A program made the translations under genes and the position numbers. From the NCBI RefSeq assembly GCF_009770985.1, contig NZ_WSRW01000003.1, forward strand, positions 357,275 through 421,274: DNA of 64,000 bases. The letters run 5' to 3'. The notes beneath the pieces were generated by a model. That model worked only from the letters and a program-made list of their open reading frames with translations, searched no databases and was not told the origin of the DNA. Below are positions 16,867-26,429 of the stretch, piece after piece (the first letter of the stretch is position 1; the number at the start of each line of letters is the position of its first letter). The DNA comes from Mucilaginibacter lacusdianchii. Its GTDB lineage: Bacteria > Bacteroidota > Bacteroidia > Sphingobacteriales > Sphingobacteriaceae.

Positions 16867-19245
16867 TTATTTCTTTTTAACAGCTTTTTTTGCAGCCGGT
16901 TTTGCCGGTGTTTTTGCTGCTGTTTTGGCGTTTCTGCCAAATCCCTTCTTCGCATCTTTAGGCATGGCATCGGCTAAGGCTTTGCACTGCTCGTAAGTAA
17001 GCGTTTGTGGGTCGGTAACGTCTTTCGGTATCTTGACATTTAACTTGCCAAACTCGATATAAGGTCCCCAGCGACCGTTTAATATTTTAACTTCCGGGTC
17101 TTCGTCAAAAGTTTTAATCAGCTTCTCTGCGTCTTTTTTACGTTTCTCTTCAATAATTTCGATAGCCTGCTGTTCGGTAACGCTCATTGGGTCTACACCT
17201 TTAGACAGCGAATAAAAGCTGCTGTTGTGCCTAATGTATGGACCAAACTTGCCAATAGCTACAGTCATCTCCTTGTCTTCAAACAAACCGACCTTTTTAG
17301 GCAATTTAAAGAGTTCTAAAGCATCTTCTAACGAAATAGTCTCAATCATCTGCCCAGCACGTAAGCTGGCGTATAAGGGCTTCTCTTCGCTTTCTGCGTC
17401 GCCAATCTGAACAAATGGACCGAAGCGTCCTATGCGTACGGACATCTTCTTACCGGTTTCAGGGTGCACACCCAAGTCGCGCTCACCACGTGCTTTATCA
17501 GCCGTTTGGATCGTGCTTTCTACACCCTCATGGAAAGGATCGTAGAAATTGCGGATCATTTTAGTCCAGTCCTTTAAGCCTTGCGCTATCTCGTCAAACT
17601 CTTTTTCAACGTTGGCTGTAAAGTGATAATCTACAATGCCTTTAAAATGCTGAACCAAAAAGTCGTTCACTACAGCGCCAATATCCGTCGGGAACAGTTT
17701 GCCGCGCTCGGCACCGGTGTTCTCCGATTTTTGCTCTTGCTTTATCTCTCCGCTTTTTAAGGTCAATACCTGGTAGTTGCGATTCTTTCCTTCACGATCC
17801 TCCTTCACCACATAACCGCGGTTTTGCACCGTGGAAATAGTTGGAGCATAAGTGGAAGGACGGCCAATACCCAATTCCTCCAGTTTTTTAACCAAGCTGG
17901 CTTCTGTATAGCGGGCAGGAGGGCGGGAGTAACGCTCAGTGGCACTCATTTCCTGCAATGTTAATTGCTGCCCTTTGGCCAATGGCGGCAAAATAGCATT
18001 GTCGCCATCCTGATTGTTATCATCATCGTCGTCATTCGATTCGAGGTAAACTTTCAGAAAGCCGTCAAACTTCATCACCTCACCATTAGCAACTAAGTCT
18101 TCCTGGCGGGCAGATATATCAATCTTGGCAGTAGTTTTTTCAAACTGCGCCTCGCTCATCTGTGAGGCAATAGCCCTTTTCCAAATCAATTCATACAAGC
18201 GTTTTTCGGCGTTATCGCCGTCAACAGTATGCTCATTGAAGTAGGTTGGGCGGATAGCCTCGTGCGCTTCCTGAGCGCTAGCCGATTTAGTTTTGTATTT
18301 TCTTTGCTGATGATAGCGTTCGCCATATGCTGAGTTAATTTGCTGAGCAGCAGCTTGTAAAGCTGTGTCAGATAAATTAACACTATCTGTACGCATGTAT
18401 GTTATTTTACCCGACTCGTACAACTTTTGTGCTACAGACATCGTACGTGATACTGAAAAGCCAAGCTTACGGCTGGCTTCCTGCTGTAAGGTAGAAGTGG
18501 TAAACGGTGCAGCGGGCGAGCGTTTGGTTGGTCGAGTATCTAGTGATTTAACAATGAACTCAGCCCCGATACAATCTTTTAAAAACTGCTCAGCATCTTC
18601 CTGTTTTGTAAAGCGTTCTGGAAGTTCGGCCTTGAACGCTTCACGTCCTTTGCCAAATATAGCGACAATACGAAATGCAGCTTCAGCTTTAAATTTATTA
18701 ATCTCGCGTTCGCGTTCAACAATCAGGCGTACAGCTACTGACTGGACACGGCCAGCCGAAAGGGAAGGTTTTACCTTTTTCCACAGAACCGGCGATAGTT
18801 CAAAACCTACAATACGGTCTAACACCCGGCGGGCTTGCTGAGCATTCACTAAATTGTAATCTATTTTTCTTGGATTTTCGATAGCCCGCAAAATGGCCGG
18901 CTTCGTAATCTCATGAAAAACGATGCGCTTAGTTTTATTTTCTTTCAGACCTAAAGTATCAAATAAGTGCCAGGAGATCGCTTCACCCTCCCGGTCCTCA
19001 TCGGAAGCTAGCCAAACAGTTTCTGCTTCTTTAGCTAATTTTTTTAATTCGCTTACTATCTGCTTTTTATCTGCTGGTACCTCGTATTTTTGTTCAAAGT
19101 TATTAGCTAAATCTATAGCATCTTCCGACTTGATCAGGTCTCGGATATGTCCGTAACTTGACTTTACCGTGAAGTCTTTTCCAAGATAACCTTCAATGGT
19201 TTTGGCTTTCGCCGGGGACTCAACTATGAGTAAGTTTTTCGCCAT
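16867..19245 (-). CDS. topA: DNA topoisomerase I (type IA)
   Basis: 792 aa. Toprim domain at the N-terminus (LLIVESPAKAKTI; acidic SDEDREGE at 81-88), active-site Y283 in GKITYMRTDSVN, and SAGRVQSVAVRLIVERE. It relaxes negative supercoils by single-strand passage. The C-terminal region contains topoisomerase-specific repeats (GRFGPFVQIG, GKFGPYIRH, GRWGPYIEFG) without zinc-binding cysteines, then a Lys/Ala-rich tail, common in Bacteroidota. An Asp/Asn-rich insert sits near residue 415. Start ATG at 19245. Confidence 0.97.
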   Translation of the reverse strand: MAKNLLIVESPAKAKTIEGYLGKDFTVKSSYGHIRDLIKSEDAIDLANNFEQKYEVPADKKQIVSELKKLAKEAETVWLASDEDREGEAISWHLFDTLGLKENKTKRIVFHEITKPAILRAIENPRKIDYNLVNAQQARRVLDRIVGFELSPVLWKKVKPSLSAGRVQSVAVRLIVEREREINKFKAEAAFRIVAIFGKGREAFKAELPERFTKQEDAEQFLKDCIGAEFIVKSLDTRPTKRSPAAPFTTSTLQQEASRKLGFSVSRTMSVAQKLYESGKITYMRTDSVNLSDTALQAAAQQINSAYGERYHQQRKYKTKSASAQEAHEAIRPTYFNEHTVDGDNAEKRLYELIWKRAIASQMSEAQFEKTTAKIDISARQEDLVANGEVMKFDGFLKVYLESNDDDDDNNQDGDNAILPPLAKGQQLTLQEMSATERYSRPPARYTEASLVKKLEELGIGRPSTYAPTISTVQNRGYVVKEDREGKNRNYQVLTLKSGEIKQEQKSENTGAERGKLFPTDIGAVVNDFLVQHFKGIVDYHFTANVEKEFDEIAQGLKDWTKMIRNFYDPFHEGVESTIQTADKARGERDLGVHPETGKKMSVRIGRFGPFVQIGDAESEEKPLYASLRAGQMIETISLEDALELFKLPKKVGLFEDKEMTVAIGKFGPYIRHNSSFYSLSKGVDPMSVTEQQAIEIIEEKRKKDAEKLIKTFDEDPEVKILNGRWGPYIEFGKLNVKIPKDVTDPQTLTYEQCKALADAMPKDAKKGFGRNAKTAAKTPAKPAAKKAVKKK

Positions 19246-19377
19246 TAACGCTTAATTTTCTGCAAATAAAACACAAAGAATGTGAATCACAAATTCGCAC
19301 GCTTTATAATTTATATCTTTCTAACATTAAAAACAATGATTTGTTCGGACCCTTAAGCCCAGCAGTCAGGATATTGA

Positions 19378-20466
19378 CTACATCAAAAAGCCACCGCCCA
19401 GCAGATCATTCCCTTCATAAAACACAGCTGATTGCCCAGGTGCAATGCCCGATACATGGTGATGAAAATCAACCTTCATGTTCTCACCCATTTGCACAAT
19501 AGTACTTTCAGAACCTGCGTCTTTATAACGTATTTTTGTAACGGCTTGTATAGGTTCGTTAATGTTTTCGTATTTAACCAGGTTTAAATTACGTACCCAA
19601 GCTTCCTTGCGTTGTAATTCATCAGCAATTCCTAAAACAACGGTGTTAGTAGCGGCATCGATACGGGTTACAAACATAGGTTGGCCTAAAGCAATACCTA
19701 AGCCTTTACGCTGACCAATAGTATAAAAAGGATAACCTTGATGTTTGCCTACTACAGTGCCATCAGTAAGTACAAAGTTTCCCGGACCAACACGTTGATC
19801 CAAGTCTTCTACCTTATGGCGTAAAAAGGCGCGGTAGTCGTTATCGGGCACAAAGCATATCTCATAACTTTCACTCTTGCCAGCCAGTTCAACCTGGCCG
19901 TAGTCTAACGCCATCTGGCGTATTTCAGCTTTGGTAAAACTGCCTAAAGGAAATTTAGTGCGTGCCAGGTTTTGTTGTGATACTCCCCAAAGTACGTAAG
20001 ACTGATCTTTGTTTTCATCGCGACCTTTCGACACTACATAGCGGCCATTATCTTGTAAGCGAATATTGGCATAATGGCCGGTGGCGATAAATTCACAATC
20101 TAGCTTATCAGCACGTTTTAACAGGGCTTCCCATTTGATGTGCGTATTGCAAAGCACGCATGGGTTAGGCGTACGGCCCGCTAAGTATTCGTCAATAAAA
20201 TTGTCAATTACAAAGTTGCCAAACTCGTTACGAATGTCCAGAATGTAATGCGGAAAGCCATAACCTACAGCCAAAGCGCGGGCATCATTGATGCTATCTA
20301 AACTGCAACAACCTGTTTCTTTAGAATTGGTACCTGATGAGGCATAGTCCCAAGTTTTCATAGTAAGGCCAATCACCTCATAGCCCTGCTCATGCAGCAT
20401 AATTGCTGCTACCGAACTATCCACACCACCACTCATGGCTACTAATATTCTACCGTGCTTACTCAT
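19378..20466 (-). CDS. mnmA: tRNA-specific 2-thiouridylase
   Basis: 362 aa, full length. PP-loop SGGVDSS at 12-18 for uridine adenylation; catalytic cysteine C103 in TPNPCVLCN and the persulfide partner C204 in SYEICFVPD. It makes 2-thiouridine at the wobble position of tRNA Glu/Gln/Lys, using sulfur relayed from a cysteine desulfurase. It is transcribed toward topA with a 132-bp gap. Confidence 0.97.
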   Translation of the reverse strand: MSKHGRILVAMSGGVDSSVAAIMLHEQGYEVIGLTMKTWDYASSGTNSKETGCCSLDSINDARALAVGYGFPHYILDIRNEFGNFVIDNFIDEYLAGRTPNPCVLCNTHIKWEALLKRADKLDCEFIATGHYANIRLQDNGRYVVSKGRDENKDQSYVLWGVSQQNLARTKFPLGSFTKAEIRQMALDYGQVELAGKSESYEICFVPDNDYRAFLRHKVEDLDQRVGPGNFVLTDGTVVGKHQGYPFYTIGQRKGLGIALGQPMFVTRIDAATNTVVLGIADELQRKEAWVRNLNLVKYENINEPIQAVTKIRYKDAGSESTIVQMGENMKVDFHHHVSGIAPGQSAVFYEGNDLLGGGFLM

Positions 20467-20541
20467 GATTTTACAAAGATAAGCTTTTATGCACTGGTGG
20501 TGAAAAAGTGATGGTCAGACTTAGGTAAAAGATAGTTTAAA

Positions 20542-20584
20542 ATTAACAATTGCGGTTAACTATAGGTTAACTGCAATTGTTAAT
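20542..20584. repeat. 19-bp near-perfect inverted repeat
   Basis: Arms 20542-20560 and 20566-20584 (one mismatch) flank TATAG. It lies downstream of the aldehyde dehydrogenase gene and upstream of mnmA. On the minus strand the stem is followed by an AT-rich run including TTTT, so a terminator is the simplest reading. The internal GTTAAC palindromes also permit an operator role. Confidence 0.55.
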
Positions 20585-20645
20585 CAGTAGGTTGTAATGG
20601 TTAAGTAATTGGTTTGGTTAGATCGTCTGTTTATTTTCTGTTCAA

Positions 20646-22013
20646 TTATTTTATATAAACCGTCTTAATATTTAGAAACTCATGAATGCCAAACATGCCT
20701 AATTCGCGACCATAGCCCGACTCTTTAATGCCTCCAAATGGCAACCTTGGATCGGACTTAACAAGAGAATTTACAAAGCACGACCCGGCTTCTAACTGGG
20801 TAGCCGCAATGCGTTCACCTCGTTTAATATCTTGTGTAAACACTGCCCCTCCTAAGCCGAACTGACTATTGTTGGCAATCTCTAAAGCTTCAGTTTCATC
20901 TTTTGCAACAATGATAGAAGCTACGGGGCCAAACAACTCTTCATCAAAAGCTGGCATACCTTTTTTAACGTTAGTAAGAATTGTTGGTGGGTAATAAGCG
21001 TTATTGCCTTCCGGAATCTGGCCACCCAAAATACATTGTGCACCTACCTCTATTGATTTTTGTACCTGCTCATGTAAACCATCCCGCAAATCAACTCGGG
21101 CCTGTGGTCCAACCTCCGTTTCTTTATCTAACGGATCGCCCATGCGTTTGCCTTTCATCTTTTCCAACATCAGTTGGGTGAACTGCTCGGCAACCTCTTT
21201 TATCACAATAAAACGTTTGGCAGCAATGCAGCTTTGTCCGCTGTTTATTAAACGGCTATCTACGCAGGTGCGTGACGCATGTTCTAAATCGGCGTCTTCC
21301 AGCACCAGGTAAGCATCGCTGCCACCTAATTCAAGCACTGTCTTTTTGATGAGTGATCCTGCCTTGGCCGCAACTTTTTGTCCGGCCTGAGTACTGCCAG
21401 TTAAGGTCACTGCTTTGATAAGCGGATTTTCGATAATGGCGTCAACCTCACTGCTGCCTACCAGTAAGGTTTGGAACACGTGCTTGGGAAACCCAGCTTG
21501 CTTTACTACATCTTCAATAGCCAGCGCACAGCCTGGTACATTAGAGGCATGTTTAAGTACGCCGCAGTTTCCGGCTGCTAAAGCCGGTGCTAAAAAGCGG
21601 AACACCTGCCACAGTGGAAAATTCCAGGGCATGATAGCCAGCACTACACCGATAGGCTGGAAGGTGACATAGCTTTTTTGCGCATCCGACTCAATTACCT
21701 GATCTTTTAAAAAGCCGGCAGCGTTTGCAGCATAGTATTCACATACTGACGCACATTTTTCAACCTCGCTAATGCCTTGGCTAACGGGTTTGCCCATTTC
21801 TAATGCCATAAGTTCGGCTAATTGGCTTTGTTGCTGGCGCAATACTGCTGCCATTTGGTTGAGCATGGCTGAGCGGTCAGTCGGCTCTGACAAGCGCCAC
21901 TGCGTCCAGGCTTGATGTGTTTGTTGAATTTTAGCGCTCGCCTCTTCGGCGGTATGTGCAACATAAGTTTTGATGCTCTGTCCGGTAGCCGGATTTATAC
22001 TGGTAATGGCCAT
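20646..22013 (-). CDS. NAD(P)-dependent aldehyde dehydrogenase, succinate-semialdehyde type
   Basis: 455 aa from the start MAITSINPATGQ at 22013; a longer frame to 22079 exists but its 22 extra residues do not look conserved. Rossmann motif LTGSTQAGQ at 204-212, general base E228 (LELGG) and nucleophile C262 (SGQSCIAAKR). The ~455-aa length and start resemble the Sad/YneI succinate-semialdehyde dehydrogenase group; the substrate is therefore inferred. Monocistronic. Confidence 0.88.
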   Translation of the reverse strand: MAITSINPATGQSIKTYVAHTAEEASAKIQQTHQAWTQWRLSEPTDRSAMLNQMAAVLRQQQSQLAELMALEMGKPVSQGISEVEKCASVCEYYAANAAGFLKDQVIESDAQKSYVTFQPIGVVLAIMPWNFPLWQVFRFLAPALAAGNCGVLKHASNVPGCALAIEDVVKQAGFPKHVFQTLLVGSSEVDAIIENPLIKAVTLTGSTQAGQKVAAKAGSLIKKTVLELGGSDAYLVLEDADLEHASRTCVDSRLINSGQSCIAAKRFIVIKEVAEQFTQLMLEKMKGKRMGDPLDKETEVGPQARVDLRDGLHEQVQKSIEVGAQCILGGQIPEGNNAYYPPTILTNVKKGMPAFDEELFGPVASIIVAKDETEALEIANNSQFGLGGAVFTQDIKRGERIAATQLEAGSCFVNSLVKSDPRLPFGGIKESGYGRELGMFGIHEFLNIKTVYIK

Positions 22014-22298
22014 TTTTAATAAAAAGTAAAAAGTGATTTTAAATTGTTTAGGGCGTTTTTTGCTCAAAATCGCATTCAATGCGTTTTTGAATAAAAAATA
22101 CCTGCTGTGATAATAACCGTTGAAAAGGGAAAAGGAGTTAAATAACTGTAAACTTTAAGTTATTTTCTTAAAAAATGCTGGAGTTTGATGAAGAAAATAT
22201 ATCACAAAACTTCACACATTGATTTTTTTACAAAAGTGCAAGAAGGGGTTGCACGCATCGTTAGGGCCACTATATTTGGATTTATACCCTAATATAAT
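22014..22298. other. Intergenic region with divergent promoters
   Basis: About 285 bp, AT-rich. It holds a strong match to the Bacteroidota promoter near its right end (22248-22278). No larger ORF or RNA gene is seen. Confidence 0.5.
22248..22278 (+). promoter_or_regulatory. Consensus Bacteroidota promoter
   Basis: -33 element GTTG (22248-22251), exactly 19 bp, then -7 element TATATTTG (22271-22278), matching TTTG-N19-TAnnTTTG with one change. It lies 20 bp upstream of the ATG of a 30-aa membrane micro-ORF. Confidence 0.65.
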
Positions 22299-22391
22299 AT
22301 GAACATCAGTAAATTAACTTTAGAGCAAAAACTGCAAGGTGTGATTCTACTAATCATCACTTGTGTAGCTTTTATCAACTATGTGTTGTAG
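22299..22391 (+). CDS. 30-aa single-helix membrane micro-ORF
   Basis: ATG 22299, TAG 22389-22391. A polar N-terminus (NISKLTLEQKLQG) precedes one hydrophobic helix (VILLIITCVAFINYVL). It is preceded by a consensus promoter and flanked by minus-strand genes, so it is a stand-alone transcript. Function unknown; candidates are a type I-toxin-like or stress-induced membrane peptide. Confidence 0.5.
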   Translation: MNISKLTLEQKLQGVILLIITCVAFINYVL

Positions 22392-22429
22392 CAGTACACT
22401 TGTTGATTTAAATATTGATTAAACCGGCG

Positions 22430-22777
22430 CTATTTTTTAGCGAAATCATGGCCCCAGTTTTTAAGAGAGTAGTTCCAGTTGGTTTCAGAAACATCACCAT
22501 CTGGCTTTTGTGCCGAATGGCGCTTAATGTAACCCACTACTTTTTGCATATGCTTATAGTCGGCTTCATTGAGGTCGACTTTTTTCTTGTGTAGAATCTC
22601 GATGATTTTCTCGCCCGACTTGTGACCAACCGATTCACCGTCGCCGCTATCCCAGCCAACTGATTTTGATTCATCTGTTTTTAGCCATTTTTCAAGCGCT
22701 GAAGCGGGCATATTTACCAGTTCTTTGAACTCTTGATAAATCTCTTTTTCGTGCTGTTCATCCAAATGCTTATCCAT
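22430..22777 (-). CDS. DUF3140 family protein
   Basis: 115 aa. The pattern VNMPASALEKWLKTDESKSVGW, GESVGHKSGEKIIEIL, MQKVVGYIKRH and WNYSLKNWGHDF is the DUF3140 family signature. It is a soluble, charged protein; in some annotations these are called DNA-binding, without firm evidence. No operon partner is seen. Confidence 0.85.
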   Translation of the reverse strand: MDKHLDEQHEKEIYQEFKELVNMPASALEKWLKTDESKSVGWDSGDGESVGHKSGEKIIEILHKKKVDLNEADYKHMQKVVGYIKRHSAQKPDGDVSETNWNYSLKNWGHDFAKK

Positions 22778-22857
22778 GCCTTATTTGCTTTGGTAGGATA
22801 AACAGTAGTTAAATCGTTTTGTTAGATATGATTTAATTCTTGAATGGTGTAAACCTG

Positions 22858-23793
22858 CTACCGATTGTAAATTTGATAAGTGCCAACTACGTGGCGTTCT
22901 TCGGGCAAGCCAACCAATACGGTTGCAATTTTTTTATCCATCATTAATTGTTCGGCTTTATGGATAAATTCATCTTCCGACACAATAACCGGATTGCGGG
23001 TCATCATATCTGCTGGTTTGAGGCTTGATGTGTCCGGATGGCGCAATAAGGCCCTTCGCAAGTCGCCGTCGGTAATGATGCCTTCCACATGCGCTGCGTT
23101 GCCCACCATCACCATACCTAAGCGACCTTCAGACATGCGCAGCAAAATTTCGGTGAAGTTTGCATCCGAATCAATAAACGGCAAGTTGTCCGTACGCATC
23201 AGGTCTTTTACTTTAACCAGTAGTTTTCTTCCCAAACTGCCACCCGGATGGAACCGTGCAAAATCTTCTGACTGAAACTCCCGTGCTTCCATCAGCGCTA
23301 CGGCCAAAGCATCACCCATCACCAGCGTAGCGGTAGTAGATGAAGTTGGTGCCAGTTTAAGTGGACAAGCCTCATGGGTGATATGCACGTTAAGGTGGAA
23401 GTCTGTATTTTTGGCAATGGTAGATTGCGGGTTGCCGGTGATACTGATAGTCGTGTTCTTATTCCATTTTAAGAAAGGGATGATTTTGATAAGCTCGTCA
23501 GTTTCGCCCGAGTAGGAGATAAGCACTACCAAATCCTCAGCACCTACCATACCTAAGTCGCCATGAAAGGCTTCGCCGGGGTGCATAAAAAAGCTTGACG
23601 TTCCGGTGCTGGCTAGTGTTGCCGAAATTTTTCGGCCAATCAGTCCCGATTTACCGGCGCCCGATATAACCAGTTTGCCTTTGCACTGCAAAATAGCTTC
23701 TACACACAGCGTAAACTGCTGGTCTAAAACGTTAGCAACTTCTTGTAAAGATTCTATCTCGTCTTTAAATACTCTTTTAGCGATGTCTTGCAT
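22858..23793 (-). CDS. kdsD: Arabinose-5-phosphate isomerase, SIS + two CBS domains
   Basis: 311 aa. Sugar-isomerase (SIS) domain in the first ~190 residues (ISGAGKSGLIGRKISATLASTGTSSFFMHPGEAFHGDLGM), then two CBS motifs (ITDGDLRRAL and the C-terminal half). It interconverts ribulose-5-P and arabinose-5-P, the first step of Kdo synthesis. It follows kdsA on the same strand with an 83-bp gap containing short GTTGTC/GACAAC inverted repeats. Confidence 0.93.
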   Translation of the reverse strand: MQDIAKRVFKDEIESLQEVANVLDQQFTLCVEAILQCKGKLVISGAGKSGLIGRKISATLASTGTSSFFMHPGEAFHGDLGMVGAEDLVVLISYSGETDELIKIIPFLKWNKNTTISITGNPQSTIAKNTDFHLNVHITHEACPLKLAPTSSTTATLVMGDALAVALMEAREFQSEDFARFHPGGSLGRKLLVKVKDLMRTDNLPFIDSDANFTEILLRMSEGRLGMVMVGNAAHVEGIITDGDLRRALLRHPDTSSLKPADMMTRNPVIVSEDEFIHKAEQLMMDKKIATVLVGLPEERHVVGTYQIYNR

Positions 23794-23876
23794 TGGGGGC
23801 GTTCTCGGTTGTCCGTTGTGTGTTGTCTGTGTTTTTTATGTATTAAGTCACATAGCTGACAACTCGCAACAGACAA

Positions 23877-24659
23877 TTAAATCAACGGTTGTATTACTCG
23901 GTCTAAATCTTGTAGTTTAACCATGTTGGGGCCGTCGCTTAGGGCATTGTCTGGGTCAGGGTGAATTTCCATGAAATATCCGTTGGCACCAAATGCTTTA
24001 GCGGCAAGAGCCATCATGGGCACAAAGGTACGGTCGCCGCCGGTTTTGCCACCCGCGCCACCCGGGCGTTGTACTGAGTGAGTGCAATCCATACAAACCG
24101 GGTAGCCAAAGGCCTTCATATCATAAATGTTTCTGAAATCTACCGCCAAATTATTGTATCCGTACATATTACCCCGTTCGGTTAAAATAATTTGTTTGTT
24201 GCCGGCTTCTATTACCTTTTGGGCCGGATAAAACATATCCTGGCCTGATAGAAATTGTGCCTTTTTTACGTTTACTATTTTGCCGGTTTCAGCAGCGGCA
24301 ACCAGTAAGTCGGTTTGGCGGCATAAAAAGGCGGGTATCTGTAAAATATCTACTACCTGTGCGGCTATGGCTGCCTGAGAGCTTTCGTGAATGTCAGTTG
24401 TTACAGGCAGGTTAAAACGGTCTTTTACCTTTTGTAGCATTTCTAAGCCTTTTTCTATACCCGGACCACGGTAAGAGTGAATAGACGTGCGGTTGGCTTT
24501 GTCAAATGATGACTTAAAAATCACAGGTACTTGATATTGTTCACCCACGCGTGCCACTTGTTCGGCCACCTGGTATAGCAATTCCTGATTTTCCATCACA
24601 CACGGGCCCAAAATAAAAAAGGGCTTGCTTTGCATTTGTTCAAAAAGCATAATCATCAA
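23877..24659 (-). CDS. kdsA: 3-deoxy-8-phosphooctulonate (Kdo8P) synthase
   Basis: 260 aa. The motifs LGPCVMEN, FKSSFDKANRTS, TDIHE and TERGNMYGYNNLAVDFR are typical of the KdsA/DAHP synthase class I fold. It condenses PEP with arabinose-5-phosphate. Together with kdsD it supplies Kdo for the lipopolysaccharide core. Confidence 0.95.
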   Translation of the reverse strand: MMIMLFEQMQSKPFFILGPCVMENQELLYQVAEQVARVGEQYQVPVIFKSSFDKANRTSIHSYRGPGIEKGLEMLQKVKDRFNLPVTTDIHESSQAAIAAQVVDILQIPAFLCRQTDLLVAAAETGKIVNVKKAQFLSGQDMFYPAQKVIEAGNKQIILTERGNMYGYNNLAVDFRNIYDMKAFGYPVCMDCTHSVQRPGGAGGKTGGDRTFVPMMALAAKAFGANGYFMEIHPDPDNALSDGPNMVKLQDLDRVIQPLI

Positions 24660-24751
24660 TAATTTGCAAATATGCTAAATATTATGATTCATTCTTTGCA
24701 ATGTAATACGAACGAATTGTAATTTTTTAGCCAGTTTTCAATAGCTACACA

Positions 24752-25528
24752 CTAATGCTTAAGGCCATCCCATAATGCTTTAAATGGGTTCTTTCTATAT
24801 CGTACGTTGTCTTTATATAATTTCCGGTAACATTGCAAATATAAGTCGGCATGCTTAGACATCAAGTATGTCATCATTCGCAGGTACCTTTCCTGTTGCT
24901 GAAATTCACTTGAATGTGAGGTGTTGTTAATTCTATAGTAAAACAGTTCAGAATCTATAAAATGCATTTTCCAACCAGCCTTCACTATTCGTATCCATAA
25001 ATCGTAGTCTTCATGACCTACTTCCGGGTGTTCATCAAAGCCTCCTATTTCATCAATAGCTTTTTTCCTCACTATCGCACATAAATCGATATAATTACCT
25101 GCTAGCAACTTATTTAAGTCAAAGGCTGCTGTAACGAAACGAGGCTTTGTAGTTGCGCCAAAAAATATGGGTTTGCCATAAATTACGCCAATATCCTGAT
25201 TTGCATCTAATGCCGCTATTCCTTTGATGATATAATCAGGCCTGATTTTATTATCGCTGTCTAAAAATAATATATAACGACCTTTTGCCGCTTTTAAACC
25301 AACGTTTCGGGCGACAGCCTGACCTTTGTTTTCCTGATGAATCACCCGGCAACCGTCTTGTCCCAGCTTTTCAAGCAACAGTGTTGCCTCGGGCTGAGTA
25401 GAGCCATCGTTAATAATGATGATCTCATATACTTCTTTGTTAGGGTAAAGCCACACACTTTCTACCGCCTCCATTATGGTTTCAGATGCGTTGTAAAAGG
25501 GGATTATAACGGATACAATGGGATTCAT
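24752..25528 (-). CDS. Family 2 glycosyltransferase
   Basis: 258 aa, GT-A fold: VSVIIPFYNASETI at the N-terminus, nucleotide-binding NDGS, and FLDSDNKIRPDY as the DxD-type motif. It transfers a sugar from a nucleotide donor during glycan assembly. It lies 4 bp from the fucosyltransferase gene, so it is in the same operon. No membrane helix; the specificity cannot be inferred. Confidence 0.9.
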   Translation of the reverse strand: MNPIVSVIIPFYNASETIMEAVESVWLYPNKEVYEIIIINDGSTQPEATLLLEKLGQDGCRVIHQENKGQAVARNVGLKAAKGRYILFLDSDNKIRPDYIIKGIAALDANQDIGVIYGKPIFFGATTKPRFVTAAFDLNKLLAGNYIDLCAIVRKKAIDEIGGFDEHPEVGHEDYDLWIRIVKAGWKMHFIDSELFYYRINNTSHSSEFQQQERYLRMMTYLMSKHADLYLQCYRKLYKDNVRYRKNPFKALWDGLKH

Positions 25529-25532
25529 TGAT

Positions 25533-26423
25533 TTAAATTTTTATCCATGCAGGTAGCTGAATTTGTATTTTAGCGTTTATGTGCGCTGGCTTAACCCATT
25601 GGTGCGGAGCTATCACAATTTTATTTGGACTACGGTTTAAATAAGCACCCCACCAGCTAAAAGAACTATTGGCAATAATGTGGTGCCTGCACTTGCTCAT
25701 TGCATCCAGTTCCAAATAATCTTTCGAACCGTTATCAATATCTACAAAATAAACGTCGTTATTTAATTTTAAATTTTTCCTGGCCCAGTCCAAATCATCA
25801 GAAAAAACATAATAATTAGGCGCTTTCACTTGCTCATTAATGTAAGCTATCGCTTTATCATAATAAGTAAGAGGTAGTACCCCTAGCAAATCGAATGCAT
25901 TTGGGTCACTTATATAATCTCCCCGCCTGATATGTATGGAAACAGCGTTATCGTCGGCCTTGAGCATATCAAAAATCGGGTAGTTATTTCTTTCTTGCTC
26001 ATTTTTTAACGTAAGCTCGTCAAATATACGGTCATCAATATGCTCAAAATACCTATGATGCTGCCAATAACCATCCAGATAAATATTCGAATTTGCTGAG
26101 TAAAGAGAAGGTTCATATACCCACGGTTCGAGTTCTTTAAAATAGCGCTTGCCATGGCGGGGCTTAAGTCGTTGTATTTTTCGATATAACCGGGCGCGCA
26201 ATGACTTGCTTTTCAAAACATAAAAAAAGTTATCCAATTCTTGTTGCGTTGCAACCTCAGCTTTAATATTGTAATGGCTTAATTTAAAATTACGAAGCTC
26301 CTGTGTTTCATAAAACGATACATCCAACTTCAAAGGAACATGCCTTAAGTAAGATAATTGCCTGGATACTGCATATTGGAAAAGCTGGTTACCCAAACCG
26401 CTTATTAACTTGCTATAAATCAT
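25533..26423 (-). CDS. Alpha-1,2-fucosyltransferase-like protein (GT11)
   Basis: 296 aa. N-terminal GLGNQLFQYA and the hallmark HIRRGDY at 164-170, plus C-terminal FSWWGAYLNRSPNKIVIAP, define glycosyltransferase family 11. It probably adds fucose (or galactose) in alpha-1,2 linkage to surface polysaccharide. It is packed between a GT2 and an FkbM methyltransferase gene with gaps under 10 bp. Confidence 0.92.
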   Translation of the reverse strand: MIYSKLISGLGNQLFQYAVSRQLSYLRHVPLKLDVSFYETQELRNFKLSHYNIKAEVATQQELDNFFYVLKSKSLRARLYRKIQRLKPRHGKRYFKELEPWVYEPSLYSANSNIYLDGYWQHHRYFEHIDDRIFDELTLKNEQERNNYPIFDMLKADDNAVSIHIRRGDYISDPNAFDLLGVLPLTYYDKAIAYINEQVKAPNYYVFSDDLDWARKNLKLNNDVYFVDIDNGSKDYLELDAMSKCRHHIIANSSFSWWGAYLNRSPNKIVIAPHQWVKPAHINAKIQIQLPAWIKI

Positions 26424-26429
26424 TACTGG

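Noticed and set aside
18365..18841. 158-codon antisense frame inside topA
   Set aside because: Shadow of topA with no independent support.
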